A stretch of 9,716 nucleotides of DNA. Source: Candidatus Glassiibacteriota bacterium. Lineage in GTDB: Bacteria; Gemmatimonadota; Glassbacteria; GWA2-58-10. The DNA lies in contig JAFGTO010000064.1 in NCBI GenBank assembly GCA_016934095.1, forward strand, positions 1 through 9,716, written 5' to 3'. A program made the position numbers and the translations under genes. Within the stretch, counting starts at the first letter, position 1. The number at the start of each line of letters is the position of its first letter. Below are positions 1-6,224 of the stretch, in pieces. The notes under the pieces were generated by a model. That model saw nothing but the letters and a program-made list of their open reading frames with translations. It searched no databases and was not told the DNA's origin.

Positions 1-192
1 GATGGGAAACTCCTCAGCTATCATTTGAAGCAGCAGTTCGGAATTTCCCTTGGTGTGAGGCAATGTCAACGTTTGTTCCACCAGTTGGGGTTTCGCAGAC
101 GTAAGCCACGGCCCATTATTGCCAATAGCGACCCGGAGGCGCAACAGAGATATAAAAAAACTCCAGCGGCTTGCCACCAGAAAAAACATTGA
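1..192 (+). CDS. IS630-family transposase, N-terminal part (first frame, 5' truncated)
   Basis: Reading from base 1 in frame 1 gives about 63 residues before a TGA at 190-192. The peptide contains a helix-turn-helix-like stretch followed by a basic RRRKPRP segment and a DPEAQQRYKK stretch, which is the usual linker between the DNA-binding part and the catalytic domain in IS630 transposases. At the seven-A run (154-160) the homologous reading moves to frame 2, where LQRLATRKN continues the protein. After the A run, frame 1 gives only a short unrelated tail. The start codon lies outside the window. The element is either frameshifted or uses recoding at the A run. Confidence 0.7.
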   Translation, partial: DGKLLSYHLKQQFGISLGVRQCQRLFHQLGFRRRKPRPIIANSDPEAQQRYKKTPAACHQKKH

Positions 193-706
193 TCTTTGGT
201 TCGAGGATGAATGCCATTTTCAGCAACATGGATCACGTTGTACTATGTGGATACCACCGGAGGATAAAAACCCCATTGTTCTGCATGCACCCACACGGAA
301 AAATTTGGGTGTTTACGGGGCTGTCTGTATCGCTACGGGGCAGTTTGTTAGACGCCAGGAAAACAAATTTGATGCAATGACATTTCTGGACTTCTTAAAA
401 CAACTCGTGAACTATCAACAAGACAATCGCCTGATGGTGCTAATCTTGGACAATGCTCGTTGGCACCACGCCAAAATGTTAAAGCCATGGTTAGAAGAAC
501 ACCAACATATCTTAAGGCTCGATTTTTTACCTCCTTACAGTCCTGATTTGAATCCAATGGAGCGTGTATGGAAGCTAACAAGGCGACTTTGTACGCACAA
601 CTGCTACTTTCCAGCTCTCGAAAAAATGGCTCAATCTGTATTCGAGCAGTTCGATGTCTGGGATAAACCAAATGATATATTACGCCGACTATGCGCAATT
701 ATTTAA
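119..706 (+). CDS. IS630-family transposase, DDE catalytic domain (second frame)
   Basis: This 195-residue frame holds the whole catalytic core. It has FEDECHF with the first Asp at residue 30, ILDNARWHH with the second Asp at 111, and LPPYSPDLNPMERVW with the catalytic Glu at 148. These three acidic residues coordinate the metal ions for DNA cleavage and strand transfer in the DDE superfamily. The formal start is a TTG at 119 with no Shine-Dalgarno site, and the first dozen residues look out of frame. The real protein is therefore probably the fusion of frame 1 up to the A run at 154-160 with this frame after it. Removing one A, or a +1 or -2 recoding event, joins them. The catalytic domain itself is complete. 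Whether the element is active depends on that frameshift. Confidence 0.85.
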   Translation: MPIATRRRNRDIKKLQRLATRKNIDLWFEDECHFQQHGSRCTMWIPPEDKNPIVLHAPTRKNLGVYGAVCIATGQFVRRQENKFDAMTFLDFLKQLVNYQQDNRLMVLILDNARWHHAKMLKPWLEEHQHILRLDFLPPYSPDLNPMERVWKLTRRLCTHNCYFPALEKMAQSVFEQFDVWDKPNDILRRLCAII

Positions 707-884
707 GACGTTATGTATAGAAAACCACTTTCAATATTGATATGGTAAATCCGGGTTTAAACCTGAAGGTTACGGCAGAGGCGCAGGAACCGCCTCATAA
801 AATATCAGGTAAATTAAAACGAAAGACTAATTCTTGACAATTATCTGCATGGCTTGTATACTGATAGGATAAATATGAGTAAAA
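707..884 (+). other. AT-rich intergenic region between the IS and the ABC operon
   Basis: No gene is supported here. It contains a 10-bp perfect palindrome GGTTTAAACC at 754-763. An overlapping dyad follows: AACCT at 760-764 and AGGTT at 767-771. A potential hairpin has arms GAGGCG 778-783 and CGCCTC 791-796 with a 7-nt loop and no T-run after it. The promoter at 834-862 follows. The right terminus of the IS should lie somewhere in this stretch. Confidence 0.5.
834..862 (+). promoter_or_regulatory. Sigma70-type promoter for the ABC-radical SAM-LolA operon
   Basis: A perfect -35 TTGACA lies at 834-839 and a -10 TATACT (5 of 6) at 857-862, separated by exactly 17 bp. Transcription would start near 869-870. 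That gives a very short leader before the TTG start of the ABC gene at 885. Because it lies between the IS and the operon, the promoter may be native or may have come in with, or been created by, the insertion. Confidence 0.75.
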
Positions 885-1658
885 TTGCCGTCGAGGAACG
901 AATACTCCATTCATTGTTTCAATTGTGGTTCAAAACCGGTTTATTCGGAGCATAGATTCATTTCTCATCAGACTGAAAACAAGGCCGTTCTGGTTGAGGG
1001 CCTCTCTAAAGAGTATACGATCGGCAGTTCGACCACTCGAGTGCTGAAAGACATTTCTTTCAGCGTGGAAGATAGTGAATTTCTGGTATTGATGGGGCCT
1101 TCCGGTTCAGGTAAATCCACCCTGCTTTACCTGATGGGAGGTCTGGCCAGGCCCACTTCCGGAAGAATCTGGCTCGGCGGCAGCGAGCTTACTAACCGCG
1201 GCGACAGCCAGGTTACCCGGTTACGTCACGATAAGATCGGTTTTGTTTTTCAGAGATTCAACCTGCTTTCCACCTTAAGCGCTTTGGACAATGTATCTGT
1301 CGCGCTGCGGCTGACTCTGTTCCCCAACGGTAACGGCGGGAGAAAGATGGCCCGGCCCGAGGAGCTGCTGAGTCTGGTCGGGCTGGGGAACAAGCTGGAT
1401 CACCGTCCCAGCGAGCTGTCGATCGGGGAACAGCAGAGAGTGGCTATCGCCCGCGCCCTGGTGCGCCGGCCGGCCATCCTGTTGGCCGATGAGCCCACGG
1501 GGAGCCTGGACCGCGACAATACGGTTAAAATCCTCGAGATTCTCAAGCGTTTTCACCGGGAGCAGAACCAGACTATAATCATGGTTACCCACGATCCCGC
1601 AGTTGCCGGGCAGGGAGACCGGATCCTTCACCTGATAGACGGAAAAATCGAATCATAA
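885..1658 (+). CDS. ABC transporter ATP-binding protein, LolD/MacB/FtsE type
   Basis: This is a 257-residue cytoplasmic ATPase that would power a membrane transporter. Visible motifs are Walker A GPSGSGKST (71-79), the Q-loop at Q123, the signature LSIGEQQR (178-185, with Ile-Gly-Glu in place of the common GGQ), Walker B AILLADEP (197-204), the D-loop SLD and the H-loop His236. The overall pattern matches the LolD/MacB/FtsE group, whose partners are FtsX-fold permeases. No permease is encoded in this window. Family members usually begin near the AVLVEGLSKEY stretch (34-44), so the first 33 residues are an extension, AT-rich and containing CFNCG. The only canonical start between the upstream stop and the core is TTG 885, which has a poor Shine-Dalgarno site. 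ATG 875, with AGGA at 866-869, is in another frame and stops at 955. The N-terminus is therefore uncertain and may have been altered by the neighbouring IS. The next gene starts 11 nt after the stop. Confidence 0.88.
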   Translation: MPSRNEYSIHCFNCGSKPVYSEHRFISHQTENKAVLVEGLSKEYTIGSSTTRVLKDISFSVEDSEFLVLMGPSGSGKSTLLYLMGGLARPTSGRIWLGGSELTNRGDSQVTRLRHDKIGFVFQRFNLLSTLSALDNVSVALRLTLFPNGNGGRKMARPEELLSLVGLGNKLDHRPSELSIGEQQRVAIARALVRRPAILLADEPTGSLDRDNTVKILEILKRFHREQNQTIIMVTHDPAVAGQGDRILHLIDGKIES

Positions 1659-1669
1659 GAAGGTATACC

Positions 1670-2695
1670 ATGCGAAAACTCACCAGGAGAGAGACGGTAG
1701 ATATCTTAGGCCGGGGCATCCCCGGCTACCTTGCGGGTTTTCCGACAGTCGTTTCTTTCGAGATGACCTATTCCTGCCCTGCCAACTGCCGCCACTGCGA
1801 CATGGGAGGTATGGTCGAAGAAGAGAAGCTGATCGGCCCGAACGACTACCGGCGCCTGATGCGTACCCTGAAGCCGGTTATCGTGCAGATTTCAGGCGGT
1901 GAGCCGCTGCTGCGTGAGGATTTGACCGAGATTATGACAGCGATCAAGCCCCGCGGCAAGCATGTCCCCTACCTGATCGTGGTCTCCAACGGGTGGCTGC
2001 TGACCAGGGAAAAATACCTGGCCCTGCGGGAAGCCGGGATGAACCAGTTGTCGCTCTCGCTTTGTTTCCCTGACAGTCGCCACGATGAATGGCGCCGCCT
2101 GAAAGGTCTCTACGACCACCTGGACCGCCTGGTCCCCGAGCTGGCTTCCCTGGGCCACGATGATATCGTGTTGAACAGCGCGATCACCCACGAGAATATG
2201 CCCCATATCATGGACCTTGTCCATAATGCGGCGCGCTGGGGTGTTTCGATCTCGTTCAGCGCATACTCCATTTTGCGCACCGGCGAGAGGAAATACACCA
2301 TCGAGAAACCCGAGGACCTCGAGGTGCTCCGTCAGCAGCTCGACGCTCTCAAGGAGTACAAGGCCTCCAATTGCGGGAGCATCCTCAACGCCGATTTCAA
2401 CATTGATGGGACTTACGACTTCTTCAAGTACCAGGAAATCAAACCCTGCAGCGCAGGCCAGAGGTTCCTGGTAGTGACTCCCGGGGGCTATCTCAAGCCC
2501 TGTTCGATGCACGAGAAGAATTATACCTCGCTGCGCCAGATCCGGCGCGAATTCGTGCCCAACAACGACTGCGGCGGCTGCTATGTCTCGATACGCTCCT
2601 ACCTTGACAAGTCCCTGCCGGGCCTGCTGAAAGAATACCTCAAAGCTCATTCCTTCAGGAACGGCAAGAACAAGCGGATCAGGAGCGTGGCTTGA
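1670..2695 (+). CDS. Radical SAM enzyme with C-terminal cysteine-rich (SPASM/twitch-like) domain
   Basis: The 341-residue product carries the radical SAM cluster motif CPANCRHC (C36, C40, C43), which binds the [4Fe-4S] cluster that cleaves S-adenosylmethionine, and the SAM-contacting SGGEP motif (75-79). The C-terminal part has cysteines at 260, 278, 301 and 304, the last two as CGGC. This resembles the auxiliary-cluster region of SPASM or twitch domains, found in peptide maturases and in enzymes such as MoaA and PqqE. There is no signal peptide, so it acts in the cytoplasm. An AAGAAGG Shine-Dalgarno site precedes ATG 1670. It lies 11 nt after the ABC ATPase and 19 nt before the LolA-like gene, so the three are probably co-transcribed. 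The substrate is not evident. A modified peptide, lipid or lipoprotein is plausible from context only. The last residues are basic and look unstructured. Confidence 0.88.
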   Translation: MRKLTRRETVDILGRGIPGYLAGFPTVVSFEMTYSCPANCRHCDMGGMVEEEKLIGPNDYRRLMRTLKPVIVQISGGEPLLREDLTEIMTAIKPRGKHVPYLIVVSNGWLLTREKYLALREAGMNQLSLSLCFPDSRHDEWRRLKGLYDHLDRLVPELASLGHDDIVLNSAITHENMPHIMDLVHNAARWGVSISFSAYSILRTGERKYTIEKPEDLEVLRQQLDALKEYKASNCGSILNADFNIDGTYDFFKYQEIKPCSAGQRFLVVTPGGYLKPCSMHEKNYTSLRQIRREFVPNNDCGGCYVSIRSYLDKSLPGLLKEYLKAHSFRNGKNKRIRSVA

Positions 2696-2714
2696 ACCGC
2701 CCGGAGAAAGCTGG

Positions 2715-3428
2715 ATGACGCGTGTGCTGAAAATATTGTCTGCCGCCTGCCTGACAGCCTTGATCTGCCTGCAGGCGGCGGCAGGTTCGCAGTTGACCGT
2801 GGACCGGGTTCTGGAAAACATGGAAAATACCAGCACCCGGCTGGTAGACCTCCAGGCGGACTTCCTCCAGACCAAGGTCATGGCGCTTTTCGATGAGTCC
2901 ATTGTCTCTAAAGGCAAGTTCTACTTCCGCAACCCCGACAAGCTGATCCTGGACACCGTGTCGCCGGAGCACCAGCAGTTGATTATCAACCACAACAAGG
3001 TCTGGCTGCACTACCCGGAGATGAAACAGGTACACAAGCTATCTCTCCAGCAGACTAAAGGTTTGAATGCCCTGTTCGTGGGGTTCGGCGGTTCGGTGCG
3101 CGATATCCGCAGCCAGTTCGAGGTTGAGATCACCGGGGTTGAAAAAGACCCGCAGGGCGGTACGGTTTACACCCTGTCGCTGAAGCCGATCGAGGGGACA
3201 CCGGCGGCCAGCCCGGCTCTCGGCCTGAAAAAGGTGCTGCTCTCGGTACCGGAAGGCCGTTGGTACCCCGTGCGCTCCGAGATAGTGCAGAGCAACGGCG
3301 ACCGCTCGATCTACGAGTATTCAAACCACCGGTTGAACCTCAAGCTCAGTGAAGCGCGTTTTACTTTCAGTCCCCCCGCGGGTACTGAGGTGATTACCCA
3401 CCAGAGCCCCAAAGGAGTTTCCGAGTAG
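2715..3428 (+). CDS. LolA-like periplasmic outer-membrane lipoprotein/lipid carrier
   Basis: This 237-residue protein has a Sec signal peptide: basic MTRVLK, a hydrophobic core at about 7-20 and a probable cleavage near AAAG at 21-24. The mature part begins with an amphipathic helix (VDRVLENMENTSTRLVDLQ), followed by ADFLQTK and GKFYFRNPDKLILD. That is the typical opening of the LolA/LolB fold, a half beta-barrel that shields lipid chains while they cross the periplasm. Its length is close to that of family members. ATG 2715 has GGAG at 2703-2706, 8 nt upstream. There is no lipobox, so it is soluble and periplasmic (LolA-like rather than LolB-like). Placement after a LolD-type ATPase and a radical SAM enzyme suggests a dedicated carrier rather than the housekeeping LolA, but this is inference. 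Sequence similarity to canonical LolA appears distant. Confidence 0.8.
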   Translation: MTRVLKILSAACLTALICLQAAAGSQLTVDRVLENMENTSTRLVDLQADFLQTKVMALFDESIVSKGKFYFRNPDKLILDTVSPEHQQLIINHNKVWLHYPEMKQVHKLSLQQTKGLNALFVGFGGSVRDIRSQFEVEITGVEKDPQGGTVYTLSLKPIEGTPAASPALGLKKVLLSVPEGRWYPVRSEIVQSNGDRSIYEYSNHRLNLKLSEARFTFSPPAGTEVITHQSPKGVSE

Positions 3429-3476
3429 TCTCTTTAATACTAGGCTGGCGGCCTGATTGCCTCGCTGGAAGCTGCT

Positions 3477-3508
3477 AAACCGGGCAGTTTTCGCGGGGTT
3501 TTTGTTTT
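3477..3508 (+). terminator. Possible rho-independent terminator after the LolA-like gene
   Basis: Arms AAACC (3477-3481) and GGTTT (3497-3501) can pair, with a further GC/GC step inside (3484-3485 with 3493-3494) after a G-G internal loop. A T-rich run, TTTTTGTTTT, follows at 3499-3508. The stem is short and imperfect, so this is a weak call. It sits where the plus-strand operon should end before the convergent gene. Confidence 0.35.
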
Positions 3509-3557
3509 CCGGTGGGGAAACAGGGCATTTCCGGGAGGCGCGGGACCGGAGTCCGGA

Positions 3558-5918
3558 CTACTGCCGGGACAGCAGGTACTCGACATTGTGGCGGATGCTG
3601 GCGGCCAGGGGCTGGCGGGGATCGATTTCCAGGGAGGCTTCCAGGTGTATGAGCGCCGAGTCGGGTTTTTCCAGGTGCTGCAGGTAGAGCTGCCCCAGAA
3701 ACAGGTGGAGCGCGGCATGGCGGGGGTTCAGGCGCAAGGCCAGGAGGTATTGTTCGGCGGCCTGGCGGTAAGATCCCTCCCTGGCGTACCACTGCCCTAT
3801 GTTGTAATGCGCCGGGAAATTGTCGGGGTGGCGCTGCAGGAATTCCCCGAGCAGCTCTTTGGCTTCATCGGTCCTGTTCTGGCGGTAAAGGATCACGGCC
3901 AGGTTGACCGCAGACTCCGCCGAATCGGGTTCCAGCTCAAAAGCTTTGCGGTAATATACTCCGGCCGAGTCGATCTGCTCCAGACGGTTGAAAGCCAGGG
4001 CCAGGTTCCTGCAAAGCGCCCAGTCCGGCACGGCGGATTCTTCCAGCTCGCGCCTGAAATACTCCAGGGCCTGGGGCAGTGAGTCCTGCCTGAGCATGAT
4101 TTCACCCAGCTTCCCATAGACCGTAATTAGTTTCCGGTCGAGAGCCAGGGCGCGCTCCAGTCGCAGGCGAGCGCTGTCGAGCATGCCGTCTTCGATGAAT
4201 TCCATTCCCCTTTTCAACAGGATTACCGGCTGAGGCAGGCGGCCGGCTTCCAGCGTGGCCATCAGGCTGTCCGCCGCTTTGGCTTTGCCCATTCTCCGGT
4301 ATACTCCGGCCAGGTTTGAGACCGACATGTAGTGGCCCGGATTCAGCCGCAGGGCCTTGAGGTAGTAAGCTGTGGCCAGCGAGTCATTGCCGGACTGGGC
4401 GTAAATGTTGCCCATGCTGTTGTAGGCGTGAAAACTCGTGCTGTCCTCTGCCAGCGCCCTGCCGTACAGCTCCAGTGCCGCGGACATCTCTCCCTGCTTC
4501 TTGCGGATATAGCCCATGCCGGTCCAGATCCCGGCATCGTGGGGAGCCAGCTCGGCGGCCCGGGCAAAAGTCTGATAAGCCTTGTCCAGGTCGCCGGCTG
4601 CCAGGTAAGAGCTGGCCAGCCCCTTGTAGTAGAAGCTCATCTGCGGGTTCTTAGCCACGGCATCCGACCAGAGGGTCTCGCCGCTTCTCCAGGTCAGGCA
4701 GCGCTCAGCGCTCAGCGCACCCAGTATCCCGCAGAGGACCATAATACCTGCGGCCGTGCCCAGGCGGCCGGCCCTGCTGCGCCGATACACCAGCAGGCTG
4801 CTCAGCCCCTCGGTCGCTGCCAGGCAGGCGCCCAGGAGAGAGATAAAGATATAGCGGTCCGCCACCCGGATGGCGATCGGCACGATATTGGACTGGGGCA
4901 GCCAGCAGAGGTAGAACCAGCAGATACCGAAGGCCGTAAGGGGATAATCCCTGCCGCGGCGCAGCAGGAAGAAAACCACCGCCGCGGTGGCAGCCAGGCC
5001 GGCAAGGAAAGCCGGGTCTGCCGGCCCCTGGAAGACCGGGTCGGGATAACGGTGGATCAGGCCGACCGGCAGCAGGACCAGGTGGTAGTAGCTCCAGAGG
5101 ACCTTGGGCAGGGCCAGGAAGTTCTCGACAGTCAAAGCCTCGCTGTGCATGGCCTTGGTGATGAAGACAAAGTACAGGGCCAGCAGTATCGCCGGTATCC
5201 AGTAGGGCAGGTGGCGGGCCGCCAGCCTCCAGGCGGTCCCGGCACGGCTCCGGGCATCGCTATTGCCTGCCTGGCTCAGCAGGACAAGATCGAAGGCCAG
5301 GATTACCAGGGGGAAAGCCGCGGCGGTAGGTTTGGACCCCAGGGCCAGCAGGAACAGCAGGTAGGAGAGGATGTAATACTTCCCGGCCGCTGTGCCCCGG
5401 CGTTTGTGGAATTCCAGGTAACAGAGGAAAGCGCCCAGGAAAAACACCGCCGCCAGCAGGTCCTTGTTGCCCTGGATCCAGGCCACTGCTTCGACATGGA
5501 CCGGGTGCAGGGCAAAGAGGGCGGCCCCGATCCAAGGGACCAGGCCACGTGTCTTTCCAGGGTTTCCCAGGAGCTCTTCCAGGGATTCGAGCACCCGGAA
5601 AGCCAGTGCCGCTGTAAGCAGGTAAAGGCAGAGGTTTGTCAGCAGGTAGCCGAAGGGGTCGAGTTTCGAGAAATGATATACAACCGCCAGGGCCAGGTTG
5701 CGCACCGGCTGGTAGCTGGCCCCGGCGGGAACCAGGATGCCCTGCAGGTGGTCCGGGCTGAATCCCCGCAGCGCCAGGTTGCCGGTCACCAGCGCGTCGT
5801 CCCACTGGACAAAACCGCCGCCGAGCACGTTGAAATAGGCGGCCAGGGCTGCCAGCAGTACTGTAAGGTAGCGTACCGGCCGGCGGCTGAAAAATGTTTG
5901 GCTTATGATCTCGGACAT
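3558..5918 (-). CDS. Multi-pass membrane protein with C-terminal TPR repeats, TMTC/GT-C glycosyltransferase-like
   Basis: The 786-residue protein has about ten hydrophobic segments in its first half (residues 17-400) and TPR repeats from about 424 to the end. The first non-membrane loop carries a WDD motif (39-41), followed by YQPVRN (69-74) and then HPVHVEAVAWIQGNKD (138-153). PQSNIVPIAIRVADRY (341-356) comes later. This order resembles the TMTC family of GT-C O-mannosyltransferases and its bacterial relatives, in which an acidic pair in the first loop is catalytic and a lipid-linked sugar is the donor. The TPR part shows at least nine 34-residue-like units (for example KAYQTFARAAELAPHDAGIW) and would bind protein partners. 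ATG 5916-5918 has no clear Shine-Dalgarno site, but a good promoter lies just upstream. It is convergent with the LolA-like gene. A purely structural TPR membrane protein is the alternative. Donor and acceptor are unknown. Confidence 0.8.
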   Translation of the reverse strand: MSEIISQTFFSRRPVRYLTVLLAALAAYFNVLGGGFVQWDDALVTGNLALRGFSPDHLQGILVPAGASYQPVRNLALAVVYHFSKLDPFGYLLTNLCLYLLTAALAFRVLESLEELLGNPGKTRGLVPWIGAALFALHPVHVEAVAWIQGNKDLLAAVFFLGAFLCYLEFHKRRGTAAGKYYILSYLLFLLALGSKPTAAAFPLVILAFDLVLLSQAGNSDARSRAGTAWRLAARHLPYWIPAILLALYFVFITKAMHSEALTVENFLALPKVLWSYYHLVLLPVGLIHRYPDPVFQGPADPAFLAGLAATAAVVFFLLRRGRDYPLTAFGICWFYLCWLPQSNIVPIAIRVADRYIFISLLGACLAATEGLSSLLVYRRSRAGRLGTAAGIMVLCGILGALSAERCLTWRSGETLWSDAVAKNPQMSFYYKGLASSYLAAGDLDKAYQTFARAAELAPHDAGIWTGMGYIRKKQGEMSAALELYGRALAEDSTSFHAYNSMGNIYAQSGNDSLATAYYLKALRLNPGHYMSVSNLAGVYRRMGKAKAADSLMATLEAGRLPQPVILLKRGMEFIEDGMLDSARLRLERALALDRKLITVYGKLGEIMLRQDSLPQALEYFRRELEESAVPDWALCRNLALAFNRLEQIDSAGVYYRKAFELEPDSAESAVNLAVILYRQNRTDEAKELLGEFLQRHPDNFPAHYNIGQWYAREGSYRQAAEQYLLALRLNPRHAALHLFLGQLYLQHLEKPDSALIHLEASLEIDPRQPLAASIRHNVEYLLSRQ

Positions 5919-5958
5919 GTTAATTTGTGGTGGTTCGGGTTCGGTATCCGGCGTTTAA

Positions 5959-5975
5959 CTGCAAGAATATTGCAG
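5959..5975. promoter_or_regulatory. Candidate operator: palindrome overlapping the -10 box
   Basis: CTGCAA (5959-5964) and TTGCAG (5970-5975) form a perfect inverted repeat with 6-bp arms and a 5-bp spacer. The spacer contains most of the -10 hexamer of the minus-strand promoter. A dimeric repressor bound here would block RNA polymerase. No regulator gene is present in the window. The position is suggestive and the function is inferred. Confidence 0.4.
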
Positions 5976-5992
5976 GAGCTTCAGGCTGTCAA
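5964..5992 (-). promoter_or_regulatory. Sigma70-type promoter for the TPR membrane protein gene
   Basis: On the minus strand a perfect -35 TTGACA (complement of 5987-5992) and a -10 TATTCT (complement of 5964-5969) are separated by 17 bp. Transcription would begin near 5957, giving a leader of about 40 nt before the ATG at 5918. Confidence 0.7.
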
Positions 5993-6057
5993 GGTCTATG
6001 TCGGAACCGGGGTTGAAATTGCGGTGCGGAGAAAGGGGAGACGGCTTATCCGGCGGT

Positions 6058-6191
6058 CCGGCCTCCCACGCTCCTGGCCGGGTGCGGCGCCGTTCGTGCT
6101 CCGGAGAGCTCGATCCGGGCGAATACGGGAGCATGCCGGAGTGCTCCCTTGTCGATGTCTGCCGGGAGCATGATGCCGCTGCAGGAGCGGC
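6058..6191 (+). promoter_or_regulatory. Repeat-rich, potentially structured leader upstream of the URO-D-family gene
   Basis: The region holds a chain of complementary segments. CCGGCC (6058-6063) pairs with GGCCGG (6076-6081). TGCTCC (6097-6102) can pair with GGAGCA (6128-6133). GGGAGCA (6127-6133) pairs with TGCTCCC (6142-6148), which can instead pair with GGGAGCA (6164-6170). GCCGCT (6175-6180) pairs with AGCGGC (6186-6191) around a 5-nt loop. The alternating order allows mutually exclusive hairpins. CTGCCGGGA also occurs as a 9-bp direct repeat at 6159-6167 and 6191-6199. No known riboswitch core was recognised, and no promoter for this direction was found with confidence. Confidence 0.4.
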
Positions 6192-6214
6192 TGCCGGGAC
6201 CGAAGCATGATAAC

Positions 6215-6221
6215 GAAGGGG
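6215..6221 (+). promoter_or_regulatory. Ribosome binding site that favours the ATG at 6225
   Basis: GAAGGGG ends 3 nt before ATG 6225. The upstream in-frame ATG at 6207 has no comparable site. The family also typically begins right at the NGRQRVMAAL stretch, which follows the second ATG. Confidence 0.65.
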
Positions 6222-6224
6222 AAA

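Larger units (their letters stand above)
1..706 (+). mobile_element. IS630-family insertion sequence, right-hand part (left end outside window)
   Basis: The transposase encoded here has the IS630 DDE pattern, so this is the 3' part of an IS630/Tc1-mariner element. The window opens inside the N-terminal coding region, so the left inverted repeat is not visible and the right terminus cannot be fixed by pairing. IS630 elements insert at TA, and the right end probably lies within the AT-rich stretch shortly after 706, but no exact boundary can be supported. Base composition here is visibly more AT-rich than the genes downstream of position 1000, which fits acquired DNA. Confidence 0.85.

Noticed and set aside
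778..796. GAGGCG/CGCCTC hairpin as a terminator for the transposase
   Set aside because: The 6-bp stem is not followed by a T-run in either direction, so there is no support for intrinsic termination.
875..955. 26-codon frame overlapping the start of the ABC gene as a separate gene
   Set aside because: It has a fair ribosome site but no recognisable features and is very short. It is kept only as part of the finding on the operon's 5' end.
1892..2917. 341-codon minus-strand open frame over the radical SAM and LolA-like genes
   Set aside because: It spans two well-supported genes and their junction and has no motif of its own, so it is a shadow frame.
4332..6173. 613-codon open frame on the plus strand opposite the TPR membrane gene
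   Set aside because: It is Gln-, Gly- and Pro-rich with no recognisable domain. The minus strand has membrane segments and TPR repeats throughout, so this is an antisense shadow in GC-rich DNA.
5993..6206. Cobalamin or other known riboswitch before the URO-D-family gene
   Set aside because: The family link to corrinoid chemistry made this worth checking, but I could not find the conserved core boxes. Only repeats and hairpins are visible.
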